Assembly (NCBI GenBank): GCA_018436855.1
Contig: JAHDKO010000005.1
Coordinates: 1-64,000, forward strand
Reading direction: 5' to 3'
DNA length: 64,000 bases
DNA from: Deltaproteobacteria bacterium
Lineage (GTDB): Bacteria; Desulfobacterota; Desulfomonilia; UBA1062
Shown here piece after piece: positions 1 through 9,459 of the stretch (the first letter of the stretch is position 1; every line of letters begins with the position of its first letter). The translations under genes and the position numbers were made by a program. The notes beneath the pieces are model-generated. The model ran no database searches and was not told where the DNA came from. It saw only the letters and a program-made list of their open reading frames with translations.

Positions 1-33
1 AGAGCGTGATCAGGAGCGAACAGGGAGAGCAGA

Positions 34-1167
34 GTGAATTCCGCTTTTATCTATACATCGAAGTTCGACGACTTCAGTCTCGGAGAGTATCATCCGTTCA
101 AGCCCTATCGTGGCACCATGACATTCGAGCTCTGCTACCGCTACGGCCTGCTCGACGCCTCCTGGATCGAGGTGATGGAGCCGACGCCCGCCACGGAGGA
201 AGTGATGCTCGAATATCACCTGCCTCAGTATGTGGAGGCGCTCAAGGATGCGAATTCCGGGTCGTTCGATTTCACCATGCTCGAATACGGGCTGGGGACG
301 GGGGACAACCCGGTCTTCAAGGGTGTGTTCGACTTTTCCCTTCTGGTCCTGGGCGCAACCATCCTCGGCGCCGAGCTCCTCTCCGGGGGAAAGGCGGACA
401 TGGTATTCTCTCCGGTCGGAGGGCTGCATCACGCGGGATACGACCACGCCGAAGGCTTCTGCTATGTCAACGACATCGTGATCGCCATCAACAGGCTCTT
501 AAAGAGCGGCATGAAGAAGATCGTCTATGTCGACATCGACGCCCATCACGGCAACGGTGTCCAGGACGCGTTCTATGACCGGGACGATGTCCTGTTCATC
601 TCGCTGCACCAGAGCGGGGAGACCCTGTATCCGGGCACCGGTTTCGAAAACGAGATGGGCGAGGGCAGGGGGCTGGGGTATACGGTAAATGTCCCCCTGT
701 CCGAGTATACCGACGACCATACCTACGTGCGTGCGTTCGAGGCCGTTTACACGCCTCTCGTGGAGTCTTTCCGGCCCGACTGCGTGGTGGCCCAGATCGG
801 GCTCGACACCTTGAAAAAGGACCCGCTGACGAACTTGAGGCTGACAAACAACGGATACAGCCGGGTCATCGAGGCCATCAAGAAGAGCTGCTCTAAGGTC
901 ATGGCCCTGGGCGGGGGAGGCTACAGCGTGTCCGATGTGGTGAGGGGATGGACCCTGGCCTGGGCGATCCTCAATGAACTGGAGCCGCACGACCCGTACC
1001 AGGGCATCATCAGCGGCAACCTCGTTCCCTTTTCCCAGGGGCCCGATGAGCTCCATGACCCGCCTTGTCATCTTGCCGAGAACCTCAGGCATGATCTCGA
1101 CGAGTATATCAAGGAAAAGCTGGCCTTTGTAAGGGAGAGGATATTCCCTGTCCACGGCATCGGATAG
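34..1167 (+). CDS. Histone-deacetylase-family (AcuC-like) deacylase
   Basis: Predicted Zn-dependent amidohydrolase of the arginase/deacetylase superfamily, 377 aa, cytoplasmic, removing acyl groups from protein lysines or from acylated small amines. The active site is readable: the paired histidines of GGLHHAG (H132/H133), the metal ligands of VDIDAHHGNG (D169, H171), a third ligand Asp in GLDTL (D258), and the transition-state tyrosine of GGGGYS (Y297). The start is GTG at 34, behind a purine-rich AGGGAGAGCAGA. Bacterial AcuC deacetylates acetyl-CoA synthetase; here the next gene is a DUF1844 protein and not acs, so the target is unknown. A sirtuin lies at 35863 in the same window. Family confident; exact substrate not inferable. 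Confidence 0.9.
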   Translation: MNSAFIYTSKFDDFSLGEYHPFKPYRGTMTFELCYRYGLLDASWIEVMEPTPATEEVMLEYHLPQYVEALKDANSGSFDFTMLEYGLGTGDNPVFKGVFDFSLLVLGATILGAELLSGGKADMVFSPVGGLHHAGYDHAEGFCYVNDIVIAINRLLKSGMKKIVYVDIDAHHGNGVQDAFYDRDDVLFISLHQSGETLYPGTGFENEMGEGRGLGYTVNVPLSEYTDDHTYVRAFEAVYTPLVESFRPDCVVAQIGLDTLKKDPLTNLRLTNNGYSRVIEAIKKSCSKVMALGGGGYSVSDVVRGWTLAWAILNELEPHDPYQGIISGNLVPFSQGPDELHDPPCHLAENLRHDLDEYIKEKLAFVRERIFPVHGIG

Positions 1168-1239
1168 GGGGCCGGGTATTCCCTGGCCGCGTTGATTCAT
1201 GGGGATATGAAGCGGGGCTGAAAAGGGCAAGGAGGAGAT

Positions 1240-1608
1240 ATGGAAGACCGGAAAAAAGGATACAGCTTTCATGACAGGAGAGGCCGGAGCGATGAGCCGG
1301 GGCAGGGTCCGGAAAGAGAAGCCTCTTCCGGGGAGGCGGAAGGTTCCTCCTCGCCGGAGCAGGAGGATCAGCCTGATGTCGATTTTTCCACGCTTATCTT
1401 GAGCTTTGCGAGTGCCGCCGTTATCAGCATGGGCAAGATGCCCGATCCCGTCACCGGTCAGACCGCCAGAAATCCGGCCCTGGCAAAACAGAACATCCAC
1501 ATCATAGAGATGCTCCATGAGAAGACCAGGGGGAACCTCACCCGGGATGAGGAGACATTGATGGAGAACATCCTCTACGAACTGAGAATGAACTTTGTCG
1601 AATCATAA
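1240..1608 (+). CDS. DUF1844 domain protein
   Basis: Small acidic protein of 122 aa. The N-terminal 45 residues are charged, low in hydrophobic residues and probably disordered. The C-terminal 75 residues match the DUF1844 pattern: a helix FSTLILSFASAAVISMGK, the segment NPALAKQNIHIIEML, and a final DEETLMENILYELR helix. The function of DUF1844 is unknown; it is common in Desulfobacterota and some other phyla. The ATG at 1240 follows GGAGGAGAT at good spacing. It lies 16 bp before the degP-like gene and is probably in the same transcript. Confidence 0.8.
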   Translation: MEDRKKGYSFHDRRGRSDEPGQGPEREASSGEAEGSSSPEQEDQPDVDFSTLILSFASAAVISMGKMPDPVTGQTARNPALAKQNIHIIEMLHEKTRGNLTRDEETLMENILYELRMNFVES

Positions 1609-1624
1609 AATAAGAAGGTGAATC

Positions 1625-3121
1625 ATGCCAAAACGCACATTATCCATAGGCCTGCTGGCTCTGGTTGCCGTGAGCTCGGCCCTGGTGGGCATGTATGTGG
1701 CCACGTCACTGGGCTTCACGCCCGAGGGCGAGGCCCTGCCCTTCTGGAAGGAAGGCCGGCAGGAGGAAGGTTCCTATGTCCTCATGCCGAGCCTGCGGTC
1801 GCTCGCCAAGACGGCAAGCCCGACCGTGGTGAACGTCAGGACAACCAGAAAGGTCCCTGGTGGAGAACTCTATCAGCGGTTCGATGCGCCCGGCGATCAC
1901 AACGAGCGGTTTGAAGAGTTCTTCCGCAGATTTTTCGAGCAGCTCCCCGATCAGGATCTCGATCAGCGGAGTCTGGGATCCGGGTTCATCATCTCGAAGA
2001 ACGGGTATGTATTGACGAACAACCACGTGATCTCCGGCGCGGACGAGATTTTCATCTCGCTGTCCGGGGACTCGGGGCAGGAATACCAGGCGGACCTGGT
2101 TGGCAAGGACGACAACACGGATATCGCCCTGATAAAGATCCGCTCCGACAGAGAGGATTTTCCCGTTGCCGTCCTGGGCGATTCGGACTCTCTGGAGATC
2201 GGGGACTGGATCATCGCTATCGGCAATCCGTTCGGCTTCGGCCACACCCTGACGCAGGGGATCGTGTCCGCCAAGGCCAGGGTGATCGGCGCCGGACCCT
2301 ACGATAACTTCATCCAGACGGATGCTGCCATCAACCCTGGTAATTCCGGGGGTCCGCTGATCAACATGAGCGGAGAGGTGGTTGGCATCAACACCGCCAT
2401 TGTCTCCTCGGGCCAGGGCATCGGTTTTGCCATTCCCATCAACATGGCCAAGCAGATCCTCCAGGAGCTCAAGGATAGTGGCGAGGTGTCCCGGGGATGG
2501 CTGGGGGTTGCGATTCAGGAGGTCACCCCGGAGATCGCCCGGGCCGTGGGGCTCGGCGATCCGTCCGGGGCCATGGTCACCGCCGTGTACCCGGGCGATC
2601 CGGCGGAAAAGGCCGGGGTGAAGAAAGGCGACATCATCCTGGAGATCAACCGCATGAAGATCCATGACCCCATGACGCTCACCCGGACGATCGGCAGTCT
2701 CAAGCCCGAAGAGCAGGTGAACATCATCGTCTGGCGGGATTCCCGGAAGGTCACGCTCAATACCAGGCTGGAGAAACGCAGTGCCGAGAAGATATCCGAG
2801 TTGGGCAGCACTCTCGGACAGGCCCCGGGCAATACCAAGGACAAGCTCGGCCTGGTGATCATGGACATCACGCCCGAGGTGCAGAAACAGCTGGGTCTGG
2901 ATGGGCTATCGGGCGTTCTGGTGATGGACATCGATTCCCGGGGAAGTGCCGCGGGGAGCAAACTGCAAAAGATGGACGTCATCAGGGAGGTGAACGGCGC
3001 CGAGGTGAAGAACATCGAAGAATACCTCGCCGCGATTGAGACCGTGAAAAAAGGCCAGGCAGTGCTCATGCTGGTCATACGCAACACCAGACCCCTGTAC
3101 GTTGCCGTGGATGTCGAATGA
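1625..3121 (+). CDS. degP: DegP/DegQ (HtrA) family periplasmic serine protease
   Basis: Periplasmic protease/chaperone, 498 aa, for unfolded envelope proteins. It has an N-terminal signal anchor (residues 5-30), a trypsin-like domain and two PDZ domains (about residues 285-375 and 400-495). The catalytic triad is visible: H134 in TNNHVIS, D166 in NTDIALI and S241 in NPGNSGGPL. A Q-rich loop (EQLPDQDLDQ) precedes the catalytic domain, as in DegP/DegQ. The ATG at 1625 follows AAGAAGGTGAATC. The stop overlaps the start of ispE (ATGA), so the two genes are translationally coupled. Two PDZ domains and full length fit DegP/DegQ more than DegS. Confidence 0.95.
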   Translation: MPKRTLSIGLLALVAVSSALVGMYVATSLGFTPEGEALPFWKEGRQEEGSYVLMPSLRSLAKTASPTVVNVRTTRKVPGGELYQRFDAPGDHNERFEEFFRRFFEQLPDQDLDQRSLGSGFIISKNGYVLTNNHVISGADEIFISLSGDSGQEYQADLVGKDDNTDIALIKIRSDREDFPVAVLGDSDSLEIGDWIIAIGNPFGFGHTLTQGIVSAKARVIGAGPYDNFIQTDAAINPGNSGGPLINMSGEVVGINTAIVSSGQGIGFAIPINMAKQILQELKDSGEVSRGWLGVAIQEVTPEIARAVGLGDPSGAMVTAVYPGDPAEKAGVKKGDIILEINRMKIHDPMTLTRTIGSLKPEEQVNIIVWRDSRKVTLNTRLEKRSAEKISELGSTLGQAPGNTKDKLGLVIMDITPEVQKQLGLDGLSGVLVMDIDSRGSAAGSKLQKMDVIREVNGAEVKNIEEYLAAIETVKKGQAVLMLVIRNTRPLYVAVDVE

Positions 3122-4005
3122 AGCTGCTGGCCTCCGCAAAGATCAACCTCTACCTCAAAGTCCTGAGGAAGAGGGCCGACGGATACCATGAGCTGCTCAC
3201 CCTTATGGTGCCGGTTGGCCTCTTCGACGAGGTCGTTATCGAGAAGGCGGATCGGGGAGTCTCGGTCAGTGCCCCGGGATGCGGCTGCAACGGAAGGAGC
3301 AATCTGGCCTGCAAGGCGGCAGAGCTGTTCCTGAAGGAGACGGGCGTGCGCGAGGGCGTTTCCATCCGGATTGTCAAGCATATTCCCTTGGGCGCCGGGC
3401 TCGGCGGCGGAAGCAGCGATGCGTCGACCGTGCTCATGGGGATGAACGAGCTCTTCCACACCCGGATTCAGCGCTTGGAACTCATGAAGATGGCAGGCAG
3501 GATCGGGTCGGATTGCCCGTTTTTCATCCTGGGGAAGCCCTGTCTTATGGGCGGCAGGGGCGACGTGCCCTTGCACGAGGCTATTCTGGAACCGCGGTCG
3601 TATCTAATTGTGACACCCCCCCTTGAGATTTCAACAGCTAAAGTATATTCTCAGCTCAAGTGCCCATTGACTCGCAAACGGAAAAGTTATAGAATTATCA
3701 ATGAAATTGTGCAAAAAGAAATTACGCCGGAGCAGTGGCTTGAAAATGATCTTGAGGGCCCTGCATTCGGCATTTGTCCGGAGCTCAAGCGGGTGAAGGC
3801 CGAGTTGCTTGATGCCGGGGCATTGGGGGTTATCATGTCAGGAAGCGGTTCGTCAGTTTTGGGCGTCTTCCAAAACGAAGAACACATATGCAATGGATTG
3901 AGCCGGATAAGGCGTCATGAGGGGTATCGCTACGTACCCACAACAAGTTTGACGGGGGGAAGTCATGGAGATTACAGAGGTAAAGGTGTATCCGGTCAAG
4001 GATAA
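3118..4005 (+). CDS. ispE: 4-diphosphocytidyl-2-C-methyl-D-erythritol kinase
   Basis: GHMP kinase of the non-mevalonate isoprenoid (MEP) pathway; phosphorylates CDP-methylerythritol. The protein has 295 aa. The start MKLLASAKINLYLKV is the usual IspE N-terminus, the ATP-binding PLGAGLGGGSSDA loop is at residues 90-102, and the C-terminal GHMP motif MSGSGSSVLGVF is present. It overlaps degP by 4 bp. Its last 41 bp overlap spoVG, and the final 20 or so residues look non-conserved. From about 3600 onward the base composition falls well below that of the first half of the gene, a sharp compositional change inside one intact reading frame. Confidence 0.95.
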   Translation: MKLLASAKINLYLKVLRKRADGYHELLTLMVPVGLFDEVVIEKADRGVSVSAPGCGCNGRSNLACKAAELFLKETGVREGVSIRIVKHIPLGAGLGGGSSDASTVLMGMNELFHTRIQRLELMKMAGRIGSDCPFFILGKPCLMGGRGDVPLHEAILEPRSYLIVTPPLEISTAKVYSQLKCPLTRKRKSYRIINEIVQKEITPEQWLENDLEGPAFGICPELKRVKAELLDAGALGVIMSGSGSSVLGVFQNEEHICNGLSRIRRHEGYRYVPTTSLTGGSHGDYRGKGVSGQG

Positions 4006-4231
4006 CGACAAGCTGAAGGCGTATGCCTCGGTGGTATTCGACGATTGCTTCGTTATTCGCGATTTGAGAGTCATTCACGGGACAACAGGATTATTTGTAG
4101 CGATGCCTTCCCGCAAACGGAAGGATGGAACATTCAGGGATACCGCACATCCCCTGAACATGGAGACACGAGACAAGATAGAGCGATCCATCCTGGACAT
4201 CTATCAACAGAAGATTGCCACAGACGCATAA
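3965..4231 (+). CDS. spoVG: SpoVG family regulator
   Basis: An 88-aa protein matching SpoVG from end to end: MEITEVKVYPVKDNDKL at the start, then VVFDDCFVIRDLRVI, and the nucleic-acid-contact segment AMPSRKRKDGTFRDTAHP. SpoVG proteins bind nucleic acid and act as global regulators; in Desulfobacterota the role is unclear. The ATG at 3965 follows GGGGGAAGTC. It sits inside the 3' end of ispE and is upstream of tRNA-Gln and prs, a gene order I know from Geobacter-like bacteria. It lies in the same AT-richer patch as the 3' half of ispE. Confidence 0.93.
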   Translation: MEITEVKVYPVKDNDKLKAYASVVFDDCFVIRDLRVIHGTTGLFVAMPSRKRKDGTFRDTAHPLNMETRDKIERSILDIYQQKIATDA

Positions 4232-4243
4232 ATCTTTTATAAG
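4215..4243 (+). promoter_or_regulatory. Predicted sigma-70 promoter for tRNA-Gln (and prs)
   Basis: TTGCCA at 4215-4220, a 17-bp spacer, and TATAAG at 4238-4243. Transcription would start near 4250, about 27 bp upstream of the tRNA. It overlaps the last codons of spoVG. The prs gene begins 28 bp after the tRNA with no terminator between, so this promoter may also feed prs. Confidence 0.6.
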
Positions 4244-4276
4244 AGTTCCCAGAGCGCCGAAGGTTGTCTCTACTAC

Positions 4277-4350
4277 TGGGATGTCGTCTAATGGCAGGAC
4301 ACGAGATTTTGGATCTCGTTATGGTGGTTCGAATCCACCCGTCCCAGCCA
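4277..4350 (+). tRNA. tRNA-Gln (anticodon TTG)
   Basis: A complete cloverleaf can be drawn. The acceptor strands TGGGATG and CGTCCCA pair, and CCA is encoded at 4348-4350. The anticodon stem CGAGA/TCTCG encloses the loop TTTTGGA, giving anticodon TTG, which reads CAA/CAG. The T arm GGTGG-TTCGAAT-CCACC is perfect. Total 74 nt. It is flanked by spoVG and prs. Confidence 0.97.
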
Positions 4351-4378
4351 AATTGACGAGCAAGGAGAACGTGGATAC

Positions 4379-5332
4379 ATGGAGACGAGCATCTGTGTTT
4401 TTTCGGGAAACTCCAACCGACCTCTGGCTGAGAGCATCTGCAGTATTCTGGGCATTGATATGGGCAGTGCCGAGGTGAAGAGATTCTCCGACGGCGAGAC
4501 GTCGGTGGACATTCACCAGAGCATTCGGGGCAAGGATATCTATCTAGTCCAGTCCACGTGCTCTCCCACGAACGAGCATCTCATGGAGCTTCTGGTGATG
4601 CTGGACGCGGTGAAGCGGGCCTCGGCCCGGATCGTCACCGTGGTCATCCCCTATTTCGGGTATGCGCGGCAGGACCGCAAGGCGTCTCCCCGCACCCCCA
4701 TTACGGCAAAGCTCGTGGCCAACCTGCTCACGACCGCAGGGGCGGACAGGGTTTTGACCATGGACCTTCACGCCGGGCAGATACAGGGATTCTTCGACAT
4801 CCCGGTGGACAATCTCTATGCCAAGCCCGTGATGCTGAACTACATCAAGGACCAGTACACCAATCACCTGTGCATCGTTTCACCCGATGCCGGCGGCGTG
4901 GAGCGCGCCCGGGCGTATGCGAAGCCCCTGAAGGCGGATCTGGCGATCATCGACAAGAAGCGCGAGCGCGCGAACGAATCCGATGTCATGCACATCATCG
5001 GCGATGTCAAGGGCAAGATCTGCCTGCTCATCGACGACATGGTGGATACCGCCGGAACCCTGACCAACGGTGCGGCCGCACTCAGGGATGCCGGGGCGAC
5101 GAAGGTAGCGGCGTGCTGCACGCACGCGGTCCTCTCCGGTCCGGCCATCTCCCGGATCACCAGCTCGCCTCTGGAGGAGCTGGTGGTCACGGACACGATC
5201 CCCCTCAAGGGCGATGCCGCCATGTGCAAGAAGATCACGATCCTGAGCGTGGCACCGCTTTTGGGAGAGGCGATAAAGCGGATCTACAGTCACGAATCCG
5301 TCAGCGAGCTCTTCCTCTGGAACGAGAAATAG
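4379..5332 (+). CDS. prs: Ribose-phosphate pyrophosphokinase
   Basis: Makes PRPP from ribose 5-phosphate and ATP for nucleotide, His and Trp synthesis. Its 317 aa is the normal class I length. Visible landmarks: N-terminal SGNSNRPLAESI, the ATP loop region YFGYARQDRK, the DLHAGQIQGFFDIPVDNLYA segment, and the PRPP-binding loop LIDDMVDTAGT around residue 219. The ATG at 4379 has AAGGAG 11 bp upstream. It follows tRNA-Gln directly and converges with the ComM-like gene, with only 22 bp between the two stops. Confidence 0.97.
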   Translation: METSICVFSGNSNRPLAESICSILGIDMGSAEVKRFSDGETSVDIHQSIRGKDIYLVQSTCSPTNEHLMELLVMLDAVKRASARIVTVVIPYFGYARQDRKASPRTPITAKLVANLLTTAGADRVLTMDLHAGQIQGFFDIPVDNLYAKPVMLNYIKDQYTNHLCIVSPDAGGVERARAYAKPLKADLAIIDKKRERANESDVMHIIGDVKGKICLLIDDMVDTAGTLTNGAAALRDAGATKVAACCTHAVLSGPAISRITSSPLEELVVTDTIPLKGDAAMCKKITILSVAPLLGEAIKRIYSHESVSELFLWNEK

Positions 5333-5354
5333 GCGGCTTTTTTAACGGGACCGA

Positions 5355-6860
5355 TCAAGAAAGGGTCTTCGCGAGCTCCGGCCGGTACTGCAGGGCCTCC
5401 GCCAGGTGACCGGGCCGCACGTCGGGAGAGCCGTCCAGGTCTGCGATGGAGCGGGCGACCTTCATGACCCGCTTGAACCCCCTCATGCTCAGGCTCCAGG
5501 TCTTCATCGCCTGGGCGAGCAGGTTTCTGCCCCCGGCGTCGATGCGGCAGACCTTCTCGATCTTCTGCTCGGGTATGTGTGCGTTAAGGCAGCCCCGTTC
5601 CTCCTGAACGGCCCGGGCCGCCTCCACGCGGAGCCGTATGGCAGACGAAGCGGATGCGGACTTGCGGGAGAGGACCTGCGAGGCGTCCACGGGATCGACC
5701 CAGACGTGCAGGTCTATCCTGTCCAGCAGAGGGCCTGATACGCGGCTCCGGTATCTGGACACCTGAGTCGGGGTGCACCGGCACTCCCGGGACGGGTGGC
5801 CGAGAAAACCGCAGGGACAGGGGTTCATGGCACCGACGAGCTGAAAGCGCGCCGGGAAGCTCAGCGAGCTGTTGGCCCGGGAAATGGTGACGCTTCCCTC
5901 CTCCAAAGGCTGCCGCAGCGATTCCAGGGCGCTGCGCCGGAACTCGGGCAGCTCGTCCAGGAAGAGCACGCCGTTGTGCGAAAGCGTGATCTCGCCCGGA
6001 GCCGGGATGCTGCCCCCGCCGATGAGGCCCGCGTCCGAGATCGTGTGGTGCGGCGAGCGGAAGGGCCGCGAGGTGCCGAAAGGGCTCTTCCCAAGCCTGC
6101 CCGCGGCCGAGTAGATGCGGGTACACTCCAGGAATTCCTCCCGCGACAGCGGAGGGAGGATGGAGGGCAGGCGCTTGGCCAGCATCGACTTGCCCGCGCC
6201 CGGGGGTCCGAGGAAGAGGATGTTGTGGCTCCCTGCCGCCGCGATCTCCAGGGCCCGCTTGGGCAGGTCCTGCCCGGTGATGTCGGCGAGGTCGGGGAGT
6301 GATTCTTGACCGGGTACCGCCAGGGGCGGGCGGGCCGTGTACGGATCGGGCAGGGAGGTTCTCAGATGTTGCACGATCTCCTTGATATCACGCACCGGCC
6401 AGACGCTGACACCGGAGAGAGCGGCCTCCCCGGCATTGGTTCCCGGGCAGACGATCCCTCTGAATCCCTGTTTTACGGCCAGGAAGGCGGCGGATATCGC
6501 GCCCCGCACCGGCCGCACCCCGCCGTCGAGGCCCAGCTCTCCAATGAACATCAGGCCGGATATCCTCTCCTGGGGCACCACGCCGAGCGCACAGAGCACG
6601 GCGATGCAGATGGGCAGGTCGAAGACTCCGCCCTCCTTCTTGCGGTCCGCCGGTGCGAGATTGACGGTGATGCGCCGGGGAGGGAACTCGAGCCCCGAGT
6701 TGATGATGGCGGAGCGGATCCGCTCCCTGCTCTCCTTCACCACACTGTCCGGCAGGCCCACGATGGAAAAGCCCGGAAGCCCTGCATGGACATCGACCTC
6801 CACCACAACACCCAAGGCATCCGTTCCCCACGGGCACGCCGAGTGTACAACTGCAATCAT
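5355..6860 (-). CDS. comM: YifB/ComM-type Mg-chelatase-like AAA+ ATPase
   Basis: Predicted hexameric AAA+ motor of the ComM family, 501 aa; known ComM promotes branch migration during integration of transforming DNA. The N-terminal domain has the family signature GLPGFSIVGLPDSVVKESRER and a Lon-like subdomain. The Walker A is GPPGAGKSMLAKRLP, Walker B LFLDELPEF, and the C-terminal part has the Cys cluster of CPCGFLGHPSRECRC. The ATG at 6860 is chosen because MIAVVHSACPWGTDA aligns in length with the canonical ComM N-terminus; two further in-frame starts lie upstream, to 6923. No competence operon is nearby. Confidence 0.92.
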   Translation of the reverse strand: MIAVVHSACPWGTDALGVVVEVDVHAGLPGFSIVGLPDSVVKESRERIRSAIINSGLEFPPRRITVNLAPADRKKEGGVFDLPICIAVLCALGVVPQERISGLMFIGELGLDGGVRPVRGAISAAFLAVKQGFRGIVCPGTNAGEAALSGVSVWPVRDIKEIVQHLRTSLPDPYTARPPLAVPGQESLPDLADITGQDLPKRALEIAAAGSHNILFLGPPGAGKSMLAKRLPSILPPLSREEFLECTRIYSAAGRLGKSPFGTSRPFRSPHHTISDAGLIGGGSIPAPGEITLSHNGVLFLDELPEFRRSALESLRQPLEEGSVTISRANSSLSFPARFQLVGAMNPCPCGFLGHPSRECRCTPTQVSRYRSRVSGPLLDRIDLHVWVDPVDASQVLSRKSASASSAIRLRVEAARAVQEERGCLNAHIPEQKIEKVCRIDAGGRNLLAQAMKTWSLSMRGFKRVMKVARSIADLDGSPDVRPGHLAEALQYRPELAKTLS

Positions 6861-7116
6861 AATGCGCTCAAGCATACCCTTTCCCAGGGCTGAAGTCCAG
6901 CGCCACGGACGTTGTCCGGGCAAATAGTGTCCGTGCCCTTCCGGAGGCGTCCTCCAGGATGCACATGCCCGGTCTCCCTCCCGGAAGATTCATGTCCGCG
7001 ACTTGCAGAGAAGAAGGGGGAGTGGCAAAGGGGGTGGTATTTGAGAAAATCTTCCTCTGGAGGCCAAAAAAGGCTGAACGGAAAAAATCGATGGAGCGCC
7101 TGGTGAGGATGAGCTT

Positions 7117-9186
7117 CTATCTCTTCGGGGTTAGAATCTCCAGCGCAGCATCCGGATCAGTGACGGGCGGGATGCAGGTCCGCTCCCGGCAGATATATGC
7201 CGCAGCCTTTCCGCCAATGGGCCGGCTGCCCCGGGCTATTGCGGGGAGATCCGCCCGGTCTCCTTCCGGGGCGAGAATGGTGACGCTGTCAGGGATGAAT
7301 CGCGTGTGCACGGCCCGGATCAGCCGGGCGGTGTCTTCATGGAAGGGGTCGCCTGCGATCACGACTTCAAAAGGCGGGTTCAGGAGCAGATCGACGCCGA
7401 TCATCATGAAGCTCACGGTATCGGGCATGGCGGTGATCCGTCGCGAGCCCGCCCGCGCAAGGGCTGTGCCCAGGTCTGCAAGGGCCGTGTCGCCGGTGAG
7501 GTGGGCAAGCCTCACCAGGTTGTAGAGGGACACCGAGTTGCCCGAGGGCAGGGCGCCGTCAGAGAATTCCTTGGGCCGGACCAGGACGACCTCGGCGTCG
7601 GAGGGAGTGAGAAAAAACCCTCCCTCCCGCTCATCCCAGAACAGGTCGATGCATTCCCGGGTCAGCCTGAGCGCTTCATGGAAGAAGGTTGTCCGGTAGG
7701 TCGCCTCGTAGAGCTCGATAAGCCCCCAGACCAGGAATGCATAGCCGTCGAGCTCCGCGCGGTGCGCTGTTGCGCCGTCCCGGTACAGGTGGAGCAGCCG
7801 GCCCTGCCCGTCAACAAGGTTTTCCAGGATGAACCGGGCGGCCTGTTCGGCTGCACGGACATACTCCCGGTTGCCGAGCGCTGATCCCGCTTTTGCCAGT
7901 GCCGCAATCATCAGACCGTTCCAGTCAGCCAACACCTTGTCGTCTCGTGCCGGCGGGACCCTGGCGGACCGGTGCCGCCGGAGCACGAGGAGGATCCGCT
8001 CCACCTCTTCCCCGAGCTTCCCGGCATCCAGGCCCAGCTCCAGGGCGGCGTCGTGCAGGTTATCCCGCATGAACAGGATGTTCATACCCTCGCTCCATCC
8101 CTCGGGGAAGTTGCCCTGGGGCTCTATGGCAAACACCCGTGAGAAGATCCGGTAATCATCTGCGTTCAGGATGGACTGGAGCTCTGCCGCCCTCCAGAGA
8201 TAAAACCCGCCTTCTTTCCCCCGGACGTCGGCATCGATGGAGCTGAAGAACGGTCCGTCCTGAGCATGCATGTCCCTCAGCACGAAATCGAGCGTGTTTG
8301 TCGCGGTTCTCCGGTAGAGGTCTTCCTCTGTCACGAGAAAGGCCTCGGTATATGCCATGGCCAGGAGCGCCTGGTCGGGGAGCATCTTCTCGAAATGGGG
8401 GATGCGCCAAAGGGCATCTGTCGCATACCGGTGAAACCCGCCACCCGCCTGGTCGTAGATACCGCCCGTTCTCATGGCGTCAAGCGTTTTTCGTGCCATG
8501 ACAAGGGCGTCCCCGCTTCCGGCCCGGTGATGATGTCTCAGCAGATACATGATGATGTGCGGCGAAGGGAACTTCGGAACGCTCTCGAACCCCCCGGTGT
8601 CGCTCTGGAACCGCTCCGAGAGGCGGGCATAGGCACGGCCCAGCCACTCGACCACCGGCTCTTCGACGGGCAGCGATGCGGCCCGCTCCCGTGTTCCCGC
8701 CGAGACCTGGCTTGTGATCCGGTCGATCTTGTCCCGATCGGTCTTCCAGGCATTCTCGATCAGCGGGATCAGCTCCACCATCCCCAGCACCGTGCCCCGC
8801 GAATGCTTGGGTATGTAGGTTGCGGCGAAAAAAGGCTCTTTATCCGGGGTCATGATGATGCTCAGCGGCCACCCGCCTCTGCCGGTCATCAGGGTGCAGA
8901 CCTCCATGTAGATACGGTCGATGGAAGGCATCTCCTCCCGGTCGACCTTGACATTGATGAAGGCACGGTTCATCAGTGCGGCCACTTCTTCGTCCTCGAA
9001 ACATTCCTGCGCCATGACATGGCACCAGTGACATGCCGAATATCCGACGGACAGGAAAACGGGCCGGCTTTGCCTTGCGGCATCATCGAATGCCTCCCTG
9101 CTCCAGGGGTACCAGGCCACGGGGTTGTCCGCGTGCTGCTGAAGATAGGGGCTCAACGACGAGCCGAGCCGGTTGACCTTTTCCAC
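7117..9186 (-). CDS. Thioredoxin-fold DUF255 protein (YyaL/SSP411 family)
   Basis: A 689-aa two-part protein. The N-terminal thioredoxin-like domain (to about residue 170) begins NRLGSSLSPYLQQHADNPVAWYPW and has the motif SACHWCHVMAQECFED, the usual CxxC-type site of this family. The rest is an (alpha/alpha)6-barrel resembling N-acylglucosamine epimerases, with QAGGGFHRYATDALWRIPHFEKMLPDQALLA. The family is widespread (human SPATA20) but has no firmly assigned biochemical role. The gene seems to be transcribed alone: 256 bp upstream of the ComM start and 273 bp before the radical SAM gene on the other side. Confidence 0.9.
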   Translation of the reverse strand: MEKVNRLGSSLSPYLQQHADNPVAWYPWSREAFDDAARQSRPVFLSVGYSACHWCHVMAQECFEDEEVAALMNRAFINVKVDREEMPSIDRIYMEVCTLMTGRGGWPLSIIMTPDKEPFFAATYIPKHSRGTVLGMVELIPLIENAWKTDRDKIDRITSQVSAGTRERAASLPVEEPVVEWLGRAYARLSERFQSDTGGFESVPKFPSPHIIMYLLRHHHRAGSGDALVMARKTLDAMRTGGIYDQAGGGFHRYATDALWRIPHFEKMLPDQALLAMAYTEAFLVTEEDLYRRTATNTLDFVLRDMHAQDGPFFSSIDADVRGKEGGFYLWRAAELQSILNADDYRIFSRVFAIEPQGNFPEGWSEGMNILFMRDNLHDAALELGLDAGKLGEEVERILLVLRRHRSARVPPARDDKVLADWNGLMIAALAKAGSALGNREYVRAAEQAARFILENLVDGQGRLLHLYRDGATAHRAELDGYAFLVWGLIELYEATYRTTFFHEALRLTRECIDLFWDEREGGFFLTPSDAEVVLVRPKEFSDGALPSGNSVSLYNLVRLAHLTGDTALADLGTALARAGSRRITAMPDTVSFMMIGVDLLLNPPFEVVIAGDPFHEDTARLIRAVHTRFIPDSVTILAPEGDRADLPAIARGSRPIGGKAAAYICRERTCIPPVTDPDAALEILTPKR

Positions 9187-9459
9187 TGCTCACCGCCTTT
9201 TTTCACAAGAATAGGGATGCGCTGCGCGAAATCAAGGAAGGGTGCCGCGGCTTAAAAGGGTTTTACCGCGCGTCGGGGGGAAGACCGGCTGCCGCACGTG
9301 TGCCCGTGTGCCTGCTTTGGCCGCGTCCCTCTGTCCGCGGGCTGGCGGAGATGAAGAGCCGTCCTTTTTTGGTCTGCAGGAAAGGCGTCAGGGATCGATC
9401 GGCGGGCGAGTGTGTCCGCAGCGCGTCTCACCTTCGACTATCCATGGGCCGCCTGGGGC

